From contig NW_024040041.1 of the NCBI RefSeq assembly GCF_014851395.1, positions 12,954,242 through 13,018,241 on the forward strand: DNA of 64,000 nt, given 5' to 3'. This DNA is from Micropterus salmoides (Eukaryota; Chordata; Actinopteri; Centrarchiformes; Centrarchidae). Position numbers and translations under genes: made by a program. This document shows positions 11,106 to 22,073 of this stretch, piece after piece (position 1 is the stretch's first letter; every line of letters starts with the position of its first letter). A model generated the notes under the pieces. That model was not told where the DNA came from. It worked only from the letters and a program-made list of their open reading frames with translations, and searched no databases.

Positions 11106-14100
11106 TCACACCGGTAGAACAGTGCTGTTGGTGTCAGAGCTCACTGGGTGATGTGTGTTTGGCCCTGTGCTGGTGTAGATGCTCTGAGGAGGGGAGATGT
11201 CCAGACCAGATGAGTGGATGTGATATGGCAGCTCCACAGACTGGCGGATGCTCTCTTCATATGTTGGAGGAGGCTGTAGGAAATGCGGGAAAGCAAGACA
11301 GATGTTTGAGTACGAAAATACACTCAGTGGCCACTTTATTAAGTACACCTGGTCAGCTTAAAAACATCCCATACAACTGTTCTGCCACTACATTTTGTTT
11401 TATGATGCCTATAATATTCAGCTTTTGTCAAAGTTGTTAATTCTATGTTGTGTAGCATTGGGGTCATAGTTAGTGATGGTGTTGTAATGGACTGCATTAT
11501 ATTCAGAGGTGTTTACGATATTCTGTTCCCCTCACTTATGTCAACAGCATAACAAAAAATTAAAAAAACATCTCTCAATATAATGCAGTCCGGTATTACA
11601 CCACCTTTAACTATGACCTCAGTAATAAACAATAATAAAATATAACTGAGTTTACACATTTCCGACAATGTCACTAAAAACTAAAATGATTACCATTATA
11701 GAGATAGATGTTATAGCAGGGATATAATGTATAACAATAATGGATCGTGTTTCCTTTAAAACAGTTAATCACAAAGAACAATGAATCACATGACTGTATA
11801 ATGTGAGAGGGGCCTCTCATAGTGACAAGCCCACAGAGATTATCATGTGACTGAGTGTCTTTCAGCTCATTGTTTTTGTTTTTATGGCCACCATCTTTAC
11901 TGTTTTGGTTCACTCTCTCATCAACCTTGTTTCCACCGAAAGCATGCAGCTGTGTTTACTGTACAGTACCTACCCAGCACCAAACGACGGACAGTCAAAG
12001 TTAGCGACTAGTTGGTGAACTTAGCGGAGCATTTAGCAGCTAAAGAGCCAGGTATTTCCCTCAGAAGTTGGTGGAGACCAAAAACAGAGCTCAAAGAGAG
12101 TGAGTATTCAAGTCAAATTTGCTAGGTGGACACAAACATGATTCTAATTGCCCCTCTGTGTAAATAGCCACCTTTTTCCTAACAAGTTTGCCATAATAAC
12201 TTTATACTGTAATAACGGCAATTTGTATTTACAGCTTGTTGCACTGCCCTGTGTGGATCAATCAAATCAGGTAATGCAGGTTGAGTTCAAGGACTTAGAA
12301 TTTGGTAGGGATGGTGTGACATGTCCAGCAACTACTGAATTGTCCCTGCAATAATTTTGATCAAAACATTTGTGTGTGTATATGTGTGTTTGTTTTGTTT
12401 GGTGATATACTCACCATCAGGATGGCAGCCAAAGAGTGTAAGATTTAGGATGGTCTGTTTGCAGAATATTGCAAGTATGTTTATGTTGTAAGTATGTTTT
12501 CTTTAGCATGTAATCACTAATGTTTTCATTACCTTAGAATGAGCGTTTTATACCAACAGGGGGGAGCGGGTCCTCCATAACAGAGTGCATGAAATTGTGG
12601 TCAGAAGTCTACTTCCTGGTGGGGCCCTACAGACCGCTTTCATGTCCCCACCAATGTCAAACTCAAACCTATACCCTACGCCCTAAGCTACAATAGATGA
12701 TAGATTTACTAGCTGCCCACTTGGTAATACTTGAGGAAAGTTCACCTTCTTCTATTATTTCCAATTTTTAAGGAGATTTTCCTCCACTTGCTAGACGACA
12801 CTGTCCAATATAAGTGTGTGAAGCCATTTGAAACTATTAATGTGACTTACAGACATAAAAATAAACTACGCACTATGTCAGAAAGAGTATAACCACTGAA
12901 AGTGATTACCCTAAAATGCTTCAGTATAATTAAAACATCTGACGAAGACAACCAGAAAATGTTATTTCCCAGAATGAACTTCAAACATCCTGAGGTCTGA
13001 TATCTATCCTTAAAAATAAGCGGAACATGTTGGTATTTACATTCCCAATTAATCTGTCTCCACGCCGGCTGCCTGGAACATATTTTTCTCCAGTGCATTA
13101 TCTTTCTGATCACATTTTGCAGATTCACACTCCCCGACTGAGCCTTCTTATCTTTTAATTGCTTGGGGACCCTCAGGCGACAAGACAACCCTACAACCCT
13201 GCCCTTTGTCTGATACACGCACCACACAGACACCAGGCCACAAAGTTTTACTACTATCCTGCCTCCGGCCACAGGACAGTCAGGGGTAAATTAAGGGGCC
13301 ATCATTTGAACTCTTAGCACATCTAAAGGGGGGGGGGGGGGGGGGGGGGTTCTCATTGGCTAGTGATGGGTTGACAGAAAAGTGTGTGAATGTGCTTTCT
13401 TTGTGTGCGAGTGTTGTGTAAGAGATGGGCAGTCATGCTAGTAACTGTTTAATTAAGAAAAAAAATGGACGGTCAAAGACAAAAAAAAACACAGTATGAA
13501 GACAGAAGCACAAAGCTGCATTCCCGGGCACTGTTTGCACTCAGGACGCAGGCTTTAATTATGTTTGATGTGCCTTTTTCTCATTACCTTGTTTGCTCAA
13601 GCGTTGTGCGAGTCAAAAGCTCAGCGAAAGATCAACACGGTAAAACCTTGAAACGCGGCCACTAGCACCATTCAGCAGTGAGCATCAGATGAGCTGATAG
13701 CGCATCCTGTTTACTGCACTCTGAATGCAGTCTAATCTTTGAACAAGCTCCTGTTACAATATTGTATGACAGTGTGGTCATAATAGAAAGAGCCTACTTT
13801 TTATTATCTCCATTCATTATGAGGGGCCTCCATGATAAGATGAGTTTATGAGCTTTGGCGTTCTTTGAAATTGTAATAAGTGTCAAATATCCTCTCTGTA
13901 GGCTTAACAACAGCTCCTGAAATACTTCATTGTCAAAGTATTTGTGACTGTATCAAGTGCTGTGGCACAGTCCTAATCCCTAATTTACCTCTGTCACAAT
14001 GGGTCCATTGAGGCCGAAGCGGTCTGCGATCATCATGTGGATCTGCCTCTGGCGGTCCTTCTTTCGAACACTCTCATAGGAGGGGAGCCTCGGCATGGGG

Positions 14101-17100
14101 GCCTCCAGTGTGGGCAGGCTATAGCTGGAGGGCAGGCCAACGTAGAACAGCTGACCCGCCTGCTGAGAGACACACAGAGGGACAGTTATTAGGGACAGAA
14201 AACAGAAGCTTTAATGTGCTGAAGATTTGTGGATAACGGTAGAAGTATACCCCATTGTTGAAACCCACTTAGAACTGTAAGCTGAACTCAATGAAACATT
14301 CACTTCACTGTACAGTGTGTGATGTAAGAGGGAAGTGAAAGTGTCTTCATCTATTGCAACCATGTACACAGGAAGGGAAACTGATGCTTTAATAGCAGAT
14401 GATGCCACTGCACTCCTGGGCTCTCTGACCTGACTGTTGTCATCCATGATCTGAGTCTGCTCGAGAAAAGGAGATCCCACCAGTGTCTGCCTGCTGCTGT
14501 AGTACTGAGGAGGAGCATCCTGTGAAAACAAGCGGTAATGATTGTCACAAGTGTGTCTCAGAAAGTAGACCCTTGGTTATTAATTAAACTGTTTCTGTTA
14601 CAAGCATTTATCAGATTACATTTTAACTAGAGGCTCTCTATGGATCCCTGTTCCTCTGTGTCATACTGCAATTAGTCAGAAATCCACTAATTTCAGCCCA
14701 ATTAACCAATTTTCATGGCTTGTTTAATCACTGTAGAATGGCTTGTTTGGCAATACCATAAATTTTCTAATCAATAAGATGACCACCCTCCAATTTCCGT
14801 GCCTCCTCCCAGTTCCACCCCCTCTAAAACGAGACCTGTCAGGGTCTCACTGTATGAGGTGCAGGAATCTTGAATCCTGACTGCCAGGAAAAGTAGGTAA
14901 TGGGTCTAAATGAGTCTCCTTTGTGTGGAGAACAATGTGGTGTCCTACTGTGGCATCAGGGTCCCTAGGCAACAAACCACACCGTGTGGTCTTTTCAGTG
15001 TCTTTCTATTCCCCTTGTAACTGCAGCAGGTACCTCCTAACGAGCACACTCCAATACACATTATAGCCTTGTATGTCACATGGGCTGTCATTACAACAAA
15101 GTCAATTTGTTGCCTGACTGAGATTTAAATACAGCGTGAGGATAACAGATGTTGGAACAACATTTGCTGCTTTTACTTAGGGGATTTCCACCGAGATCAG
15201 CATGCAGTAACGCTGAGCAGTATCGAAATATCTGATTTATCATTTTCCCAGGCCAGTTTAACAATGACATCACTCACACACTTAGAGTGACGCACTCTAA
15301 CGACCTTTGCCATAACCCTCACATAATTGCAGAGAGAGAGAGAGAGAGAGAGAGACAACACCAAGAAGGTGATGTCAAAGGTCACTTTCCCTCACTGGTT
15401 TGTACTTTTAAGAGGCCAAAAAAAGTCCTCAGGAAAGAGAAAAAAGAAGGAGACTTGTTCTTTTGTCTCCTGCCATTGATTCAGCCAGTGTGAAAAAGCA
15501 CAACCGTGTAAAATCAGTGTTGAAGTCGGGGGAGGACCCCAGCGGCAGTGTGCCTTTTTCATAGTCACAACCTAAAGGAGATCCATTGTCCCCCTTGTGT
15601 CCCCAACACCCACAGTGGGGTCGGCCCACTATTCACGGTGCAAACTGAGGCAGGGAAAGGTATGTGACTATGAAGTTGAAGACATGACATGTCCCACAGA
15701 AAAACAATGAGAGTGTTTGTGTGTGTTTTTTACCCTGGTGGAATAACTAACCTTCACTTTCTCCTTATAATAAAACCACTCTATCACATCTGTTAGTTAC
15801 ATGTTCAGGGAAAAATATGAAACATCCAATAATGAATGAATATAAACTCTTAAATACAGGTGTCAACTTTGGCGCTCACTGTAAACACTTGGTTTACTGT
15901 AAACACTTGGTGTTGACAGTCTGTCACATGTAGTTTACTGCACCTGTCGGAAAGTTAAAGCAGCCAGTGTTGTCTTATTAGCCGCACCCTGTATGGATAC
16001 AGCTCTAACTAGAGGTCAGCGTGGCCAGTTTGTGCCAGTGACGCTCTGTTCCCTAAATGGGACAACAGGGCTTCTCCATTAAAACCACAGCTGACAAAGC
16101 TTCCTGTCTGTTGAGTGGGGGGAGAGTATGAGTTATGTCTCTGCAATGCGAAGATAACACTTAAAACTTCTCCCCTGGGACTTAAAGGAGGTGAGAGGAA
16201 GAGGAAACAGGGAGAAAGGTTACCTCAGTGGAGTGTTTACATTTCCTTTTCACCTTATCCTGCACCATCGCCTACAGCTCTCACACATATTCAAGCTGTT
16301 ATCTTTAGTAGACAGAGAGATATGTGCTGTTGGAGGTGTGTTATTTCTACATAAGAAACTAGATTAATATTGGTATAAAATGTCACACTCTCCCTTAAAA
16401 AGCTAAAAGATTAGAATGTGCTACATCACCTGCTATGCCCCTGTTCAAAAACAAAATCTGATTTGCAATGATTTAATTACACTGATGCTGACCTAGCATC
16501 AATATGCGTGGCAAGTGCTAATGTTGTCCAATTCCATTAGAGTCACTGTGGCACTCAAGAGATATTTCTGGAGGGCAGCTAATTTGACTGAGGCAAATCC
16601 ATTGCCTGACAATGATCATATCAGGTTTATTCTAGTCCTTTTCCCACAGCCATGCAAATTGAATCTGACACTTCTTAATGGCGCTACACTGGGTGCACAC
16701 AGTGTCTTTGAGCCTCTGAGTCCTCTTTCTGTCAGTGTGATCTCAACAATTGCAGGATCAAAAACGGAACATATACAGGTCACTAAAAAAGAGAAGGAAA
16801 CTCAGCACAAACGCCACTTCTCTTCCTTCTGTTTTGTTTTTCCAGGAGCTTACCATATCTACACGTGGCCGCTGATAGGAGCTGAGTTTGCAGCACTGGG
16901 GATCCTTGCGGTAAATAATGGATAACAGTACCACGATAACCACGAAGAACACCAGAGAAGAAACTGTTTGAAAGCAAGAGAGAAAGAAGTGTTAATGCCA
17001 ATCACAGCTAAACAGACGTTGTGTCTATTCTGGCTCAGTCCTGTAAAACAACTTGTTAAAGAACAGCGTCAGAACAGTTTTAGTTTAGTAAATGAAGTAT

Positions 17101-17659
17101 GAGTTGATTCACTTTGAACACTCGTGAGTGACAGGCTGTCTTTACAATTTGAAACACTTAAAGGTGTAATTCCCCTCCTTTGCTCTGCCTGTCTATCAAA
17201 AGCTACCACAGCTTGAAAATAATAAGACCTGATAGACTTATTTTGTCATTAACTGTAATTATGGTTCAGAGCTTTGAGTGCAATATGTGACAATCAAATT
17301 AGCTGCTATCTTCTGTCACCACATGTGGAACATTAAAAAAAGAAAAGAAATGATCTAGTAGCTTACAACCCTTGTAGCAAGTCTAGATTAAGTGCAAATA
17401 CTACAAGTAAAATATCACTATACAGACAGAACTGTTGGGTTAAAATGAAATATTCTAAAGGAAGTATAATATTTTTACTAATTTTTACAGTTTAAAGGTT
17501 TTACTTACAGGATGCAGCGAGCACTGTGAGTTGGTCCGATGTCAGCTGTGAGGAGGGAATGGTTGGACTTGCAGCTGTGGACATTTCGTCTGTGAAAACT
17601 GTTAACGTCCCCTTCAGAAATCCTCCTGAACTCATCAGGCTCAGCACAAAGGCTCTCAT
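11106..17659 (-). CDS. Single-pass membrane protein with two PPxY motifs (unnamed)
   Basis: Five minus-strand exons close in frame: 17509-17659, 16854-16963, 14430-14519, 13989-14159 and 11106-11273, giving 229 residues. Residues 1-50 are Ser/Thr-rich (MRAFVLSLMSS start, no strong signal peptide). A membrane segment (SLVFFVVIVVLLSIIY) follows at about 53-68, then a basic, Cys-containing border (YRKDPQCCK) and a long tail. The tail holds PPQY in exon 3, LPSYESV in exon 4 and PPTYEES at the start of exon 5. PPxY motifs are ligands for WW domains, notably of NEDD4-family ubiquitin ligases, so a role as a membrane adaptor is inferred. The exon-4 segment RQRQIHMMIADRFGL looks well conserved in character but I cannot name its family. 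The neighbour xylt2 suggests comparison with human TMEM92, which lies beside XYLT2 and also has Pro/Tyr tail motifs, but sequence likeness is weak. Confidence 0.75.
11320..11640. mobile_element. MITE with a Tc1/mariner-like end and an internal inverted repeat
   Basis: The left end ACACTCAGTGGCCACTTTAT followed by TAAGTACACCT resembles the ends of the MITE at 40641-41014. Inside, 11463-11507 and 11572-11616 form an imperfect ~45-bp inverted repeat around TAATGGACTGCATTATATT. It lies in intron 4 of the membrane-protein gene, within 50 bp of the exon 5 acceptor. A fragment of the same family is at 37890-37960. Confidence 0.6.
11990..12140. repeat. Possible fish interspersed repeat
   Basis: The phrase AGCTAAAGAGCCAGGTATTT and the following GTTGGTGGAGACCAAAAACA resemble a repeat seen often in fish non-coding DNA. 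This is recognition from memory only. It lies in intron 4 of the membrane-protein gene. Confidence 0.3.
13328..13349 (+). repeat. Homopolymer G run
   Basis: About 22 consecutive G residues in intron 4 of the membrane-protein gene. The exact length is unreliable in any assembly. Confidence 0.9.
14560..16840. other. Intron 2 of the PPxY membrane-protein gene
   Basis: Apart from the AG microsatellite I see no exon-like or repeat-like segment that I can name. The ORFs at 15429-15629 and 16115-16354 resemble no family and lack splice support. Confidence 0.4.
15331..15354 (+). repeat. (AG)n microsatellite
   Basis: Twelve AG units in intron 2 of the membrane-protein gene. Confidence 0.95.
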
Positions 17660-19235
17660 CTTACACAGCTATATATCAGAGGAAGACACGGAGACCAGTT
17701 ATGTTGCTGTCCTTCATTGTCAGCTCGGTCCAGGACAGATTGAGAGTCTTGCGCTCTGTGGAAACTCTGCGCTCGGTGAACGAGCCCACAGCGCGTATGA
17801 AGCCCGGGCAGGCGCACGGACGCCCTCTCCGCGTGACGTCGCTCTGGACTGCTGCGGTGTTTGGTTTATGGTTTGGCACTGACAGGGAGCAACAGCCACT
17901 CAGGCCAACAGACTTATTATTACTTAGGCTAATTGACATAGATCTTTTTAATGTGCAGAAGAAGATTTCTGACTTGGAATGGGGCTCCAAAAACGGCAGT
18001 ATAACACGTAATATCCGTGCGGTAATTTCAACATCCAGCCGATATTCCTTATTATACTGGGATCACAGTCGTGTTTAGAAAGTAGTGCTGCTGCTGCTTC
18101 CTCCCCCGTCTAATCACTGGCATCCAGATCAGTAGGTTAACACAGTGGATGCCTGAGCTGGGGTCCCGTTACCCTGGAGACTGTGGGGGACCCGTCCTGA
18201 GTTGTTTTCTATACAAACAAAGAGCCACAATGTAGCATTAGTATTCATAGTGGGGACTATGAAAAATATTCCTTGTTTTTCAATCTGAACTGTCACTTAA
18301 CACCCTTTAACTTGTTGTTTTTTAGCTTCTTCTTTTTTATTGGTAGAATCTCCAGCATTGCAGATCTGAACCTGAGATTAGAGACATGCTGTGCAACCCG
18401 GTATTATACCAAAGCTGTGCTGTGGATCGTCTTAGATTTTTTGGTTTTATCTTCTACTTCTTTTTTTTTTTTAAAGAAGTGGTTATGACTTAACTGTAAT
18501 CCTAACTGTACAGTAAGGCCACAGTAAACAATCTGCCAAAATCAGGCAGCTCTAAATATATATATATATATATATAAAGAATACCAATGAAGTTTATAAA
18601 CCAATAGGTTTAAGTAATGTGGATAAAAATTGTTTAAAAAAAATTTGTTTATTCATGGTGACAAGGATGATCTGATACAATCTCTGTTAACTATATGCAC
18701 CCTGTGCTTTGAATGCAAAGAAAACATTTGAATGAATCTCTTGGTCTCCACAGACTTGGCTTTGATCAAGACTTTTTTTATTATGGGCCTCCTACTTCTT
18801 TTGAGGAGAAGGAAATCAACTCTAACTTGAGTCTGCTGAGAAGCTGCACCCTGACAAAAATATTGGGCCTGTAAGGGTGAGAGGTGGGTTGTAAGGTCAC
18901 AAATAAGATAAATAAAAGACTGCATTCAATTGAAGATGTGTACTGGAGAAAATGTTAGGGACTCCATGGGAATATCTTGTGATAAAAAAATAAAAGCTCT
19001 GCAGCATGTAAGAGGCAACATCAAATATGAGCCAAATTATTTTGCAGTCCTCAGAGAATGAAAGAGTTCACAAACATCACATCACTATTGGTTTGATTTA
19101 CTTTTAAAAACATCTTCACATGTTTTAAAACATAAACATATGATTTATTTATGGGTCTACAAGAGCTAATATCAAAGTGAGAGTTTCTTTTTCACATAAT
19201 GTTAAAAATGAGACAATATTAATCATCAAGCTCCT
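17660..19235. other. Upstream region of the PPxY membrane-protein gene
   Basis: 17700-17830 is CG-richer than its surroundings (GCGCTCGGTGAACG, GGCGCACGGACGCC) and is the likely promoter or 5'UTR. An (AT)n microsatellite lies at 18555-18576 and poly-T at about 18461-18471. No gene is seen. Confidence 0.4.
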
Positions 19236-19239
19236 TTCT

Positions 19240-19925
19240 TGTGGAACCAAGTCCCAGTTTGGGTTCAGGAGGCAGACACCATCTCCACATTTAAGATTAG
19301 GCTTAAGACTTTCCTCTTTGATAAAGTTTATAGTTAGGGCTGGCTCAGGTGAGTCCTGAACCGTCCCTTAGTTATGCTGCTATAGGCCTAGCCTGCAGGA
19401 GGGCTTCCCATGATGCACTGAGCTCCTCTCTCCTCCTCTCCCTCTCCATCTGTGCGCATTGACATTAATGCATGTTACTAACTCAACTTCTTCCCTCTCC
19501 CGTTCTTTTCAACCCTCTCCTCTCTCCTTGGTCACTTTCAGATGTTTCTGCCTTCAAAGCTGTGGAGCTGTGTTCCTGCTCAATACCTGCTGCTACAAAT
19601 ACTATTATAGTCCTATTTATTATCATTAATAATTTTTTATTACCACAACCATTATTATTTTACATCTCTAAGTGTTGGGCAATACCCAACCGGTCAAGGC
19701 CGCACACACCCCGAGTCATGGTTCTGCTCAGGTTTCTATAAGGGAGTTTTTCCTTGCAACACTGCCAAATGCTTATACTCATGGTGGGAATTTTTGGGTT
19801 TCTGCAAATAATATTACAAAGAGTACAGTCTATGCCTGCTTGATATGAAATGTGCAATGAGATAACTTCTGTTATGAATTGGTGCTATTTAAATAAAATT
19901 GAAGCAATTGAAACATTAAATTATA
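19240..19925 (+). mobile_element. 3' end of an L2-like non-LTR retrotransposon
   Basis: The start (CAGACACCATCTCCACATTT, then AAGACTTTCCTCTTTGATAA) matches the end of a fish LINE reverse-transcriptase ORF. The long 3'UTR follows, with AAGGGAGTTTTTCCTTGCAA and a terminal GGTGCTATTTAAATAAAATT before a short ATTGAA-type tail. This is a 5'-truncated dead copy, as is usual for LINEs. Confidence 0.7.
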
Positions 19926-20099
19926 TGTTTAATGTTTGTATTGGTGTAGGCTGCTGGGTTTATTGTCCAGAGGGGAGTGGGAGGGGTTCTTTCTCTTGTG
20001 TTTGAAGAAGCAGAAAAAAGGAAAAACTTTGCATTAAGGGACACAATGTTTAATAGTTACCAGGAAACAAATGAGGAATGAAAGAGGAACCAACTGCTA

Positions 20100-20273
20100 C
20101 ATTACATTTATCCAAAGCGACTTACATTTTACTATATATGACAGAGGTCGCACGCCTCTGGAGCAACTAGGGGTTAAGTGTCTTGCTCAGGCACACATTG
20201 ATGTGACACATTGGGGAATTGAACCCAGGTGTCTCACACCAAGGCATGTGTCTTATCCACTGCTAGGGAACAA
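20100..20273 (-). mobile_element. tRNA-derived SINE, minus orientation
   Basis: Read on the minus strand it has a tRNA-like head with a box B (GGGTTCAATTCC), then GAGCAAGACACTTAACCCCT, TTGCTCCAGAGGCGTG and a tail GTAAGTCGCTTTGGATAAAT. The same order of blocks occurs in plus orientation at 41100-41250. Confidence 0.7.
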
Positions 20274-20287
20274 TTAGTAAATAGTTA

Positions 20288-20353
20288 AAGTTAAATAGAG
20301 TAACTCTTAATCAGATTTTAAAGTTAAATAGAGTAACTCTTAATCAGATTTTA
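20288..20353 (+). repeat. Perfect 33-bp tandem duplication
   Basis: A 33-bp unit starting AAGTTAAATAGAGTAACTCT at 20288 is repeated exactly at 20321. It lies beside the SINE at 20100 and the foldback at 20483. Confidence 0.9.
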
Positions 20354-20482
20354 ATGATCACTTAATTAAAAAATGTGTGAGGAATGAATCGGAAACTACT
20401 TGATTATTGATTAATCATTTTATGAGTAGGCCTACTTCCCTAATAATTCCTAATGTAGGGCCATATCGGAGATATTTGTGAG

Positions 20483-20904
20483 TTACTAGAGAACAGACTG
20501 GGAGATATTAATGAATCATTAGGTAATGATTAGTTCATTAATATCTGTAAATTGATCATACTGACCACTTTCTTCATGAGTCGTTCCTGATTAACAAGTA
20601 ATAACTCTTACATTGCTAATTACTTAACTATTGGTTACTGTTTTGGTGTAGCCAAAGTAAAGTAGTGCCCATACTGAGTAGTTAAGTAGTCCCTCATTAC
20701 TTATTCGTTATCTTATGATTACTTACTCTTAGGTGGCGTATCATACTGAGTAGTTATTGTGCTGAATCATTACTTCATCATTGAGAGTTAATCAGGAATG
20801 ACTCCTGAAGAAAGTGACCAGTTTGAGCGATCCACAGATACTCATGAACTAATCACTACCCAATGATTCATTATTATAGGATCTCCCAGTCTGTTCTCTA
20901 GTAA
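20483..20904. mobile_element. Foldback element with ~115-bp inverted arms
   Basis: The left arm 20483-20595 (starts TTACTAGAGAACAGACTGGG) pairs with the right arm 20787-20904 (ends CTGTTCTCTAGTAA), around a ~190-bp centre. The arms are imperfect but alignable throughout, with several small indels. The centre itself holds CATACTGAGTAGTTA-type repeats. No coding capacity. Confidence 0.75.
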
Positions 20905-21217
20905 TCATCGTTATCTATCATTATCTGATGTAAATGTGTAGTAATAAGTCAGTAGTACTTTATAGTGATTAAGATGTTGAAGGTCGTTGGCAGAGGACAA
21001 GTTCAGGACCAGAAATTGTCAATAAATCCTGTAATTTGACTTGTATTTCTCACTTCAGTGATTTAAGCGTGTTTGCTTGTAATCCCTTAAAACATGGCTC
21101 CTCATCACCAAGGCCTTAGTGATTAGTGTGGACCTGTGTTTCCTTCCTGGATCATTTCATTTGAATGAACGCTTCCAGTGTTTCACAACAAAAAAGCAAA
21201 AGAATAGGCCTATCAAG

Positions 21218-21828
21218 GGTGTCACTTTGTGTTGAAAAGTGGTGGGGACATAAAGGCTCAGAATAGGGGCGTGATTATACAAGTGTGTCACCAGATTTGA
21301 CAATGGTCAAAAAAAAGATGAGAAGATTTTTAACACTATTTTGAAGAAATATGAATATGAAATGCTGAATATATATATAAGTGGAGGGTCTGGGAGTCCT
21401 CCCCCAGAAGATTTTGAGCATTAAACAATTAATTTCCTGCATTCTGGAGATATTTTCTGCTCCAATTCATGGTGGAAATGTCTTTATTTATATAAAGAGA
21501 AATTCAACTGGCATGTGACAATTCATAAATATAAAAATATTACAGAATATAATGTAGCAATCAGCAGCTTGATTTCTTTTAGCTTAAGTTACTTTTTTAA
21601 CATTTTACGTTTGTTTCTTCTATAGGCTATTAAATTGCCCTGCATGTTTTCTTGTTGTGCAAATAAACCTTTTTCAAAACCTTTTCATTTGTTAGTTAAC
21701 ATTTCTTGGTGCAAGCAATTTTTCAGAACATTTTTAAGAAATGCTTTCAAAAAGTGATGGGGGACAAAATCAACCGTTTCAAAATGTGGTGGGGACATGT
21801 CCCCAGCGTCCCCGGTGTAAATGACACC
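21218..21828. mobile_element. MITE-like repeat with GGTGTCA ends
   Basis: It begins GGTGTCACTTTGTG and ends GTGTAAATGACACC. Inside, GTGGTGGGGACAT occurs near both ends, in direct orientation. It lies just upstream of xylt2. No coding capacity is seen. The superfamily is not clear. Confidence 0.55.
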
Positions 21829-22073
21829 TATGAGCCTACATTATTTTGTCAGGTGACCCTCTGAAGGGCCTTCCTCACACCCAGCGAACTTTTGCTCTTA
21901 ACAATGTTTTACACTAAAACACACCGTGTAAGAAATAGCTAAATCGACACAGATTTATAAGTTTTGGGGGACGAAACTTTGCAGCAACTTGAGGATGGCT
22001 CAAGCGACACGGCGTGCGCGCGCAGTTCAGAATGCGAATGCACGCGCGCTCCCCGTCGACCAGAGTCGGAAAA

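Noticed and set aside
11106..17659. Naming this gene tmem92
   Set aside because: Position next to xylt2 fits, but apart from Pro/Tyr tail motifs the sequence does not match what I know of TMEM92.
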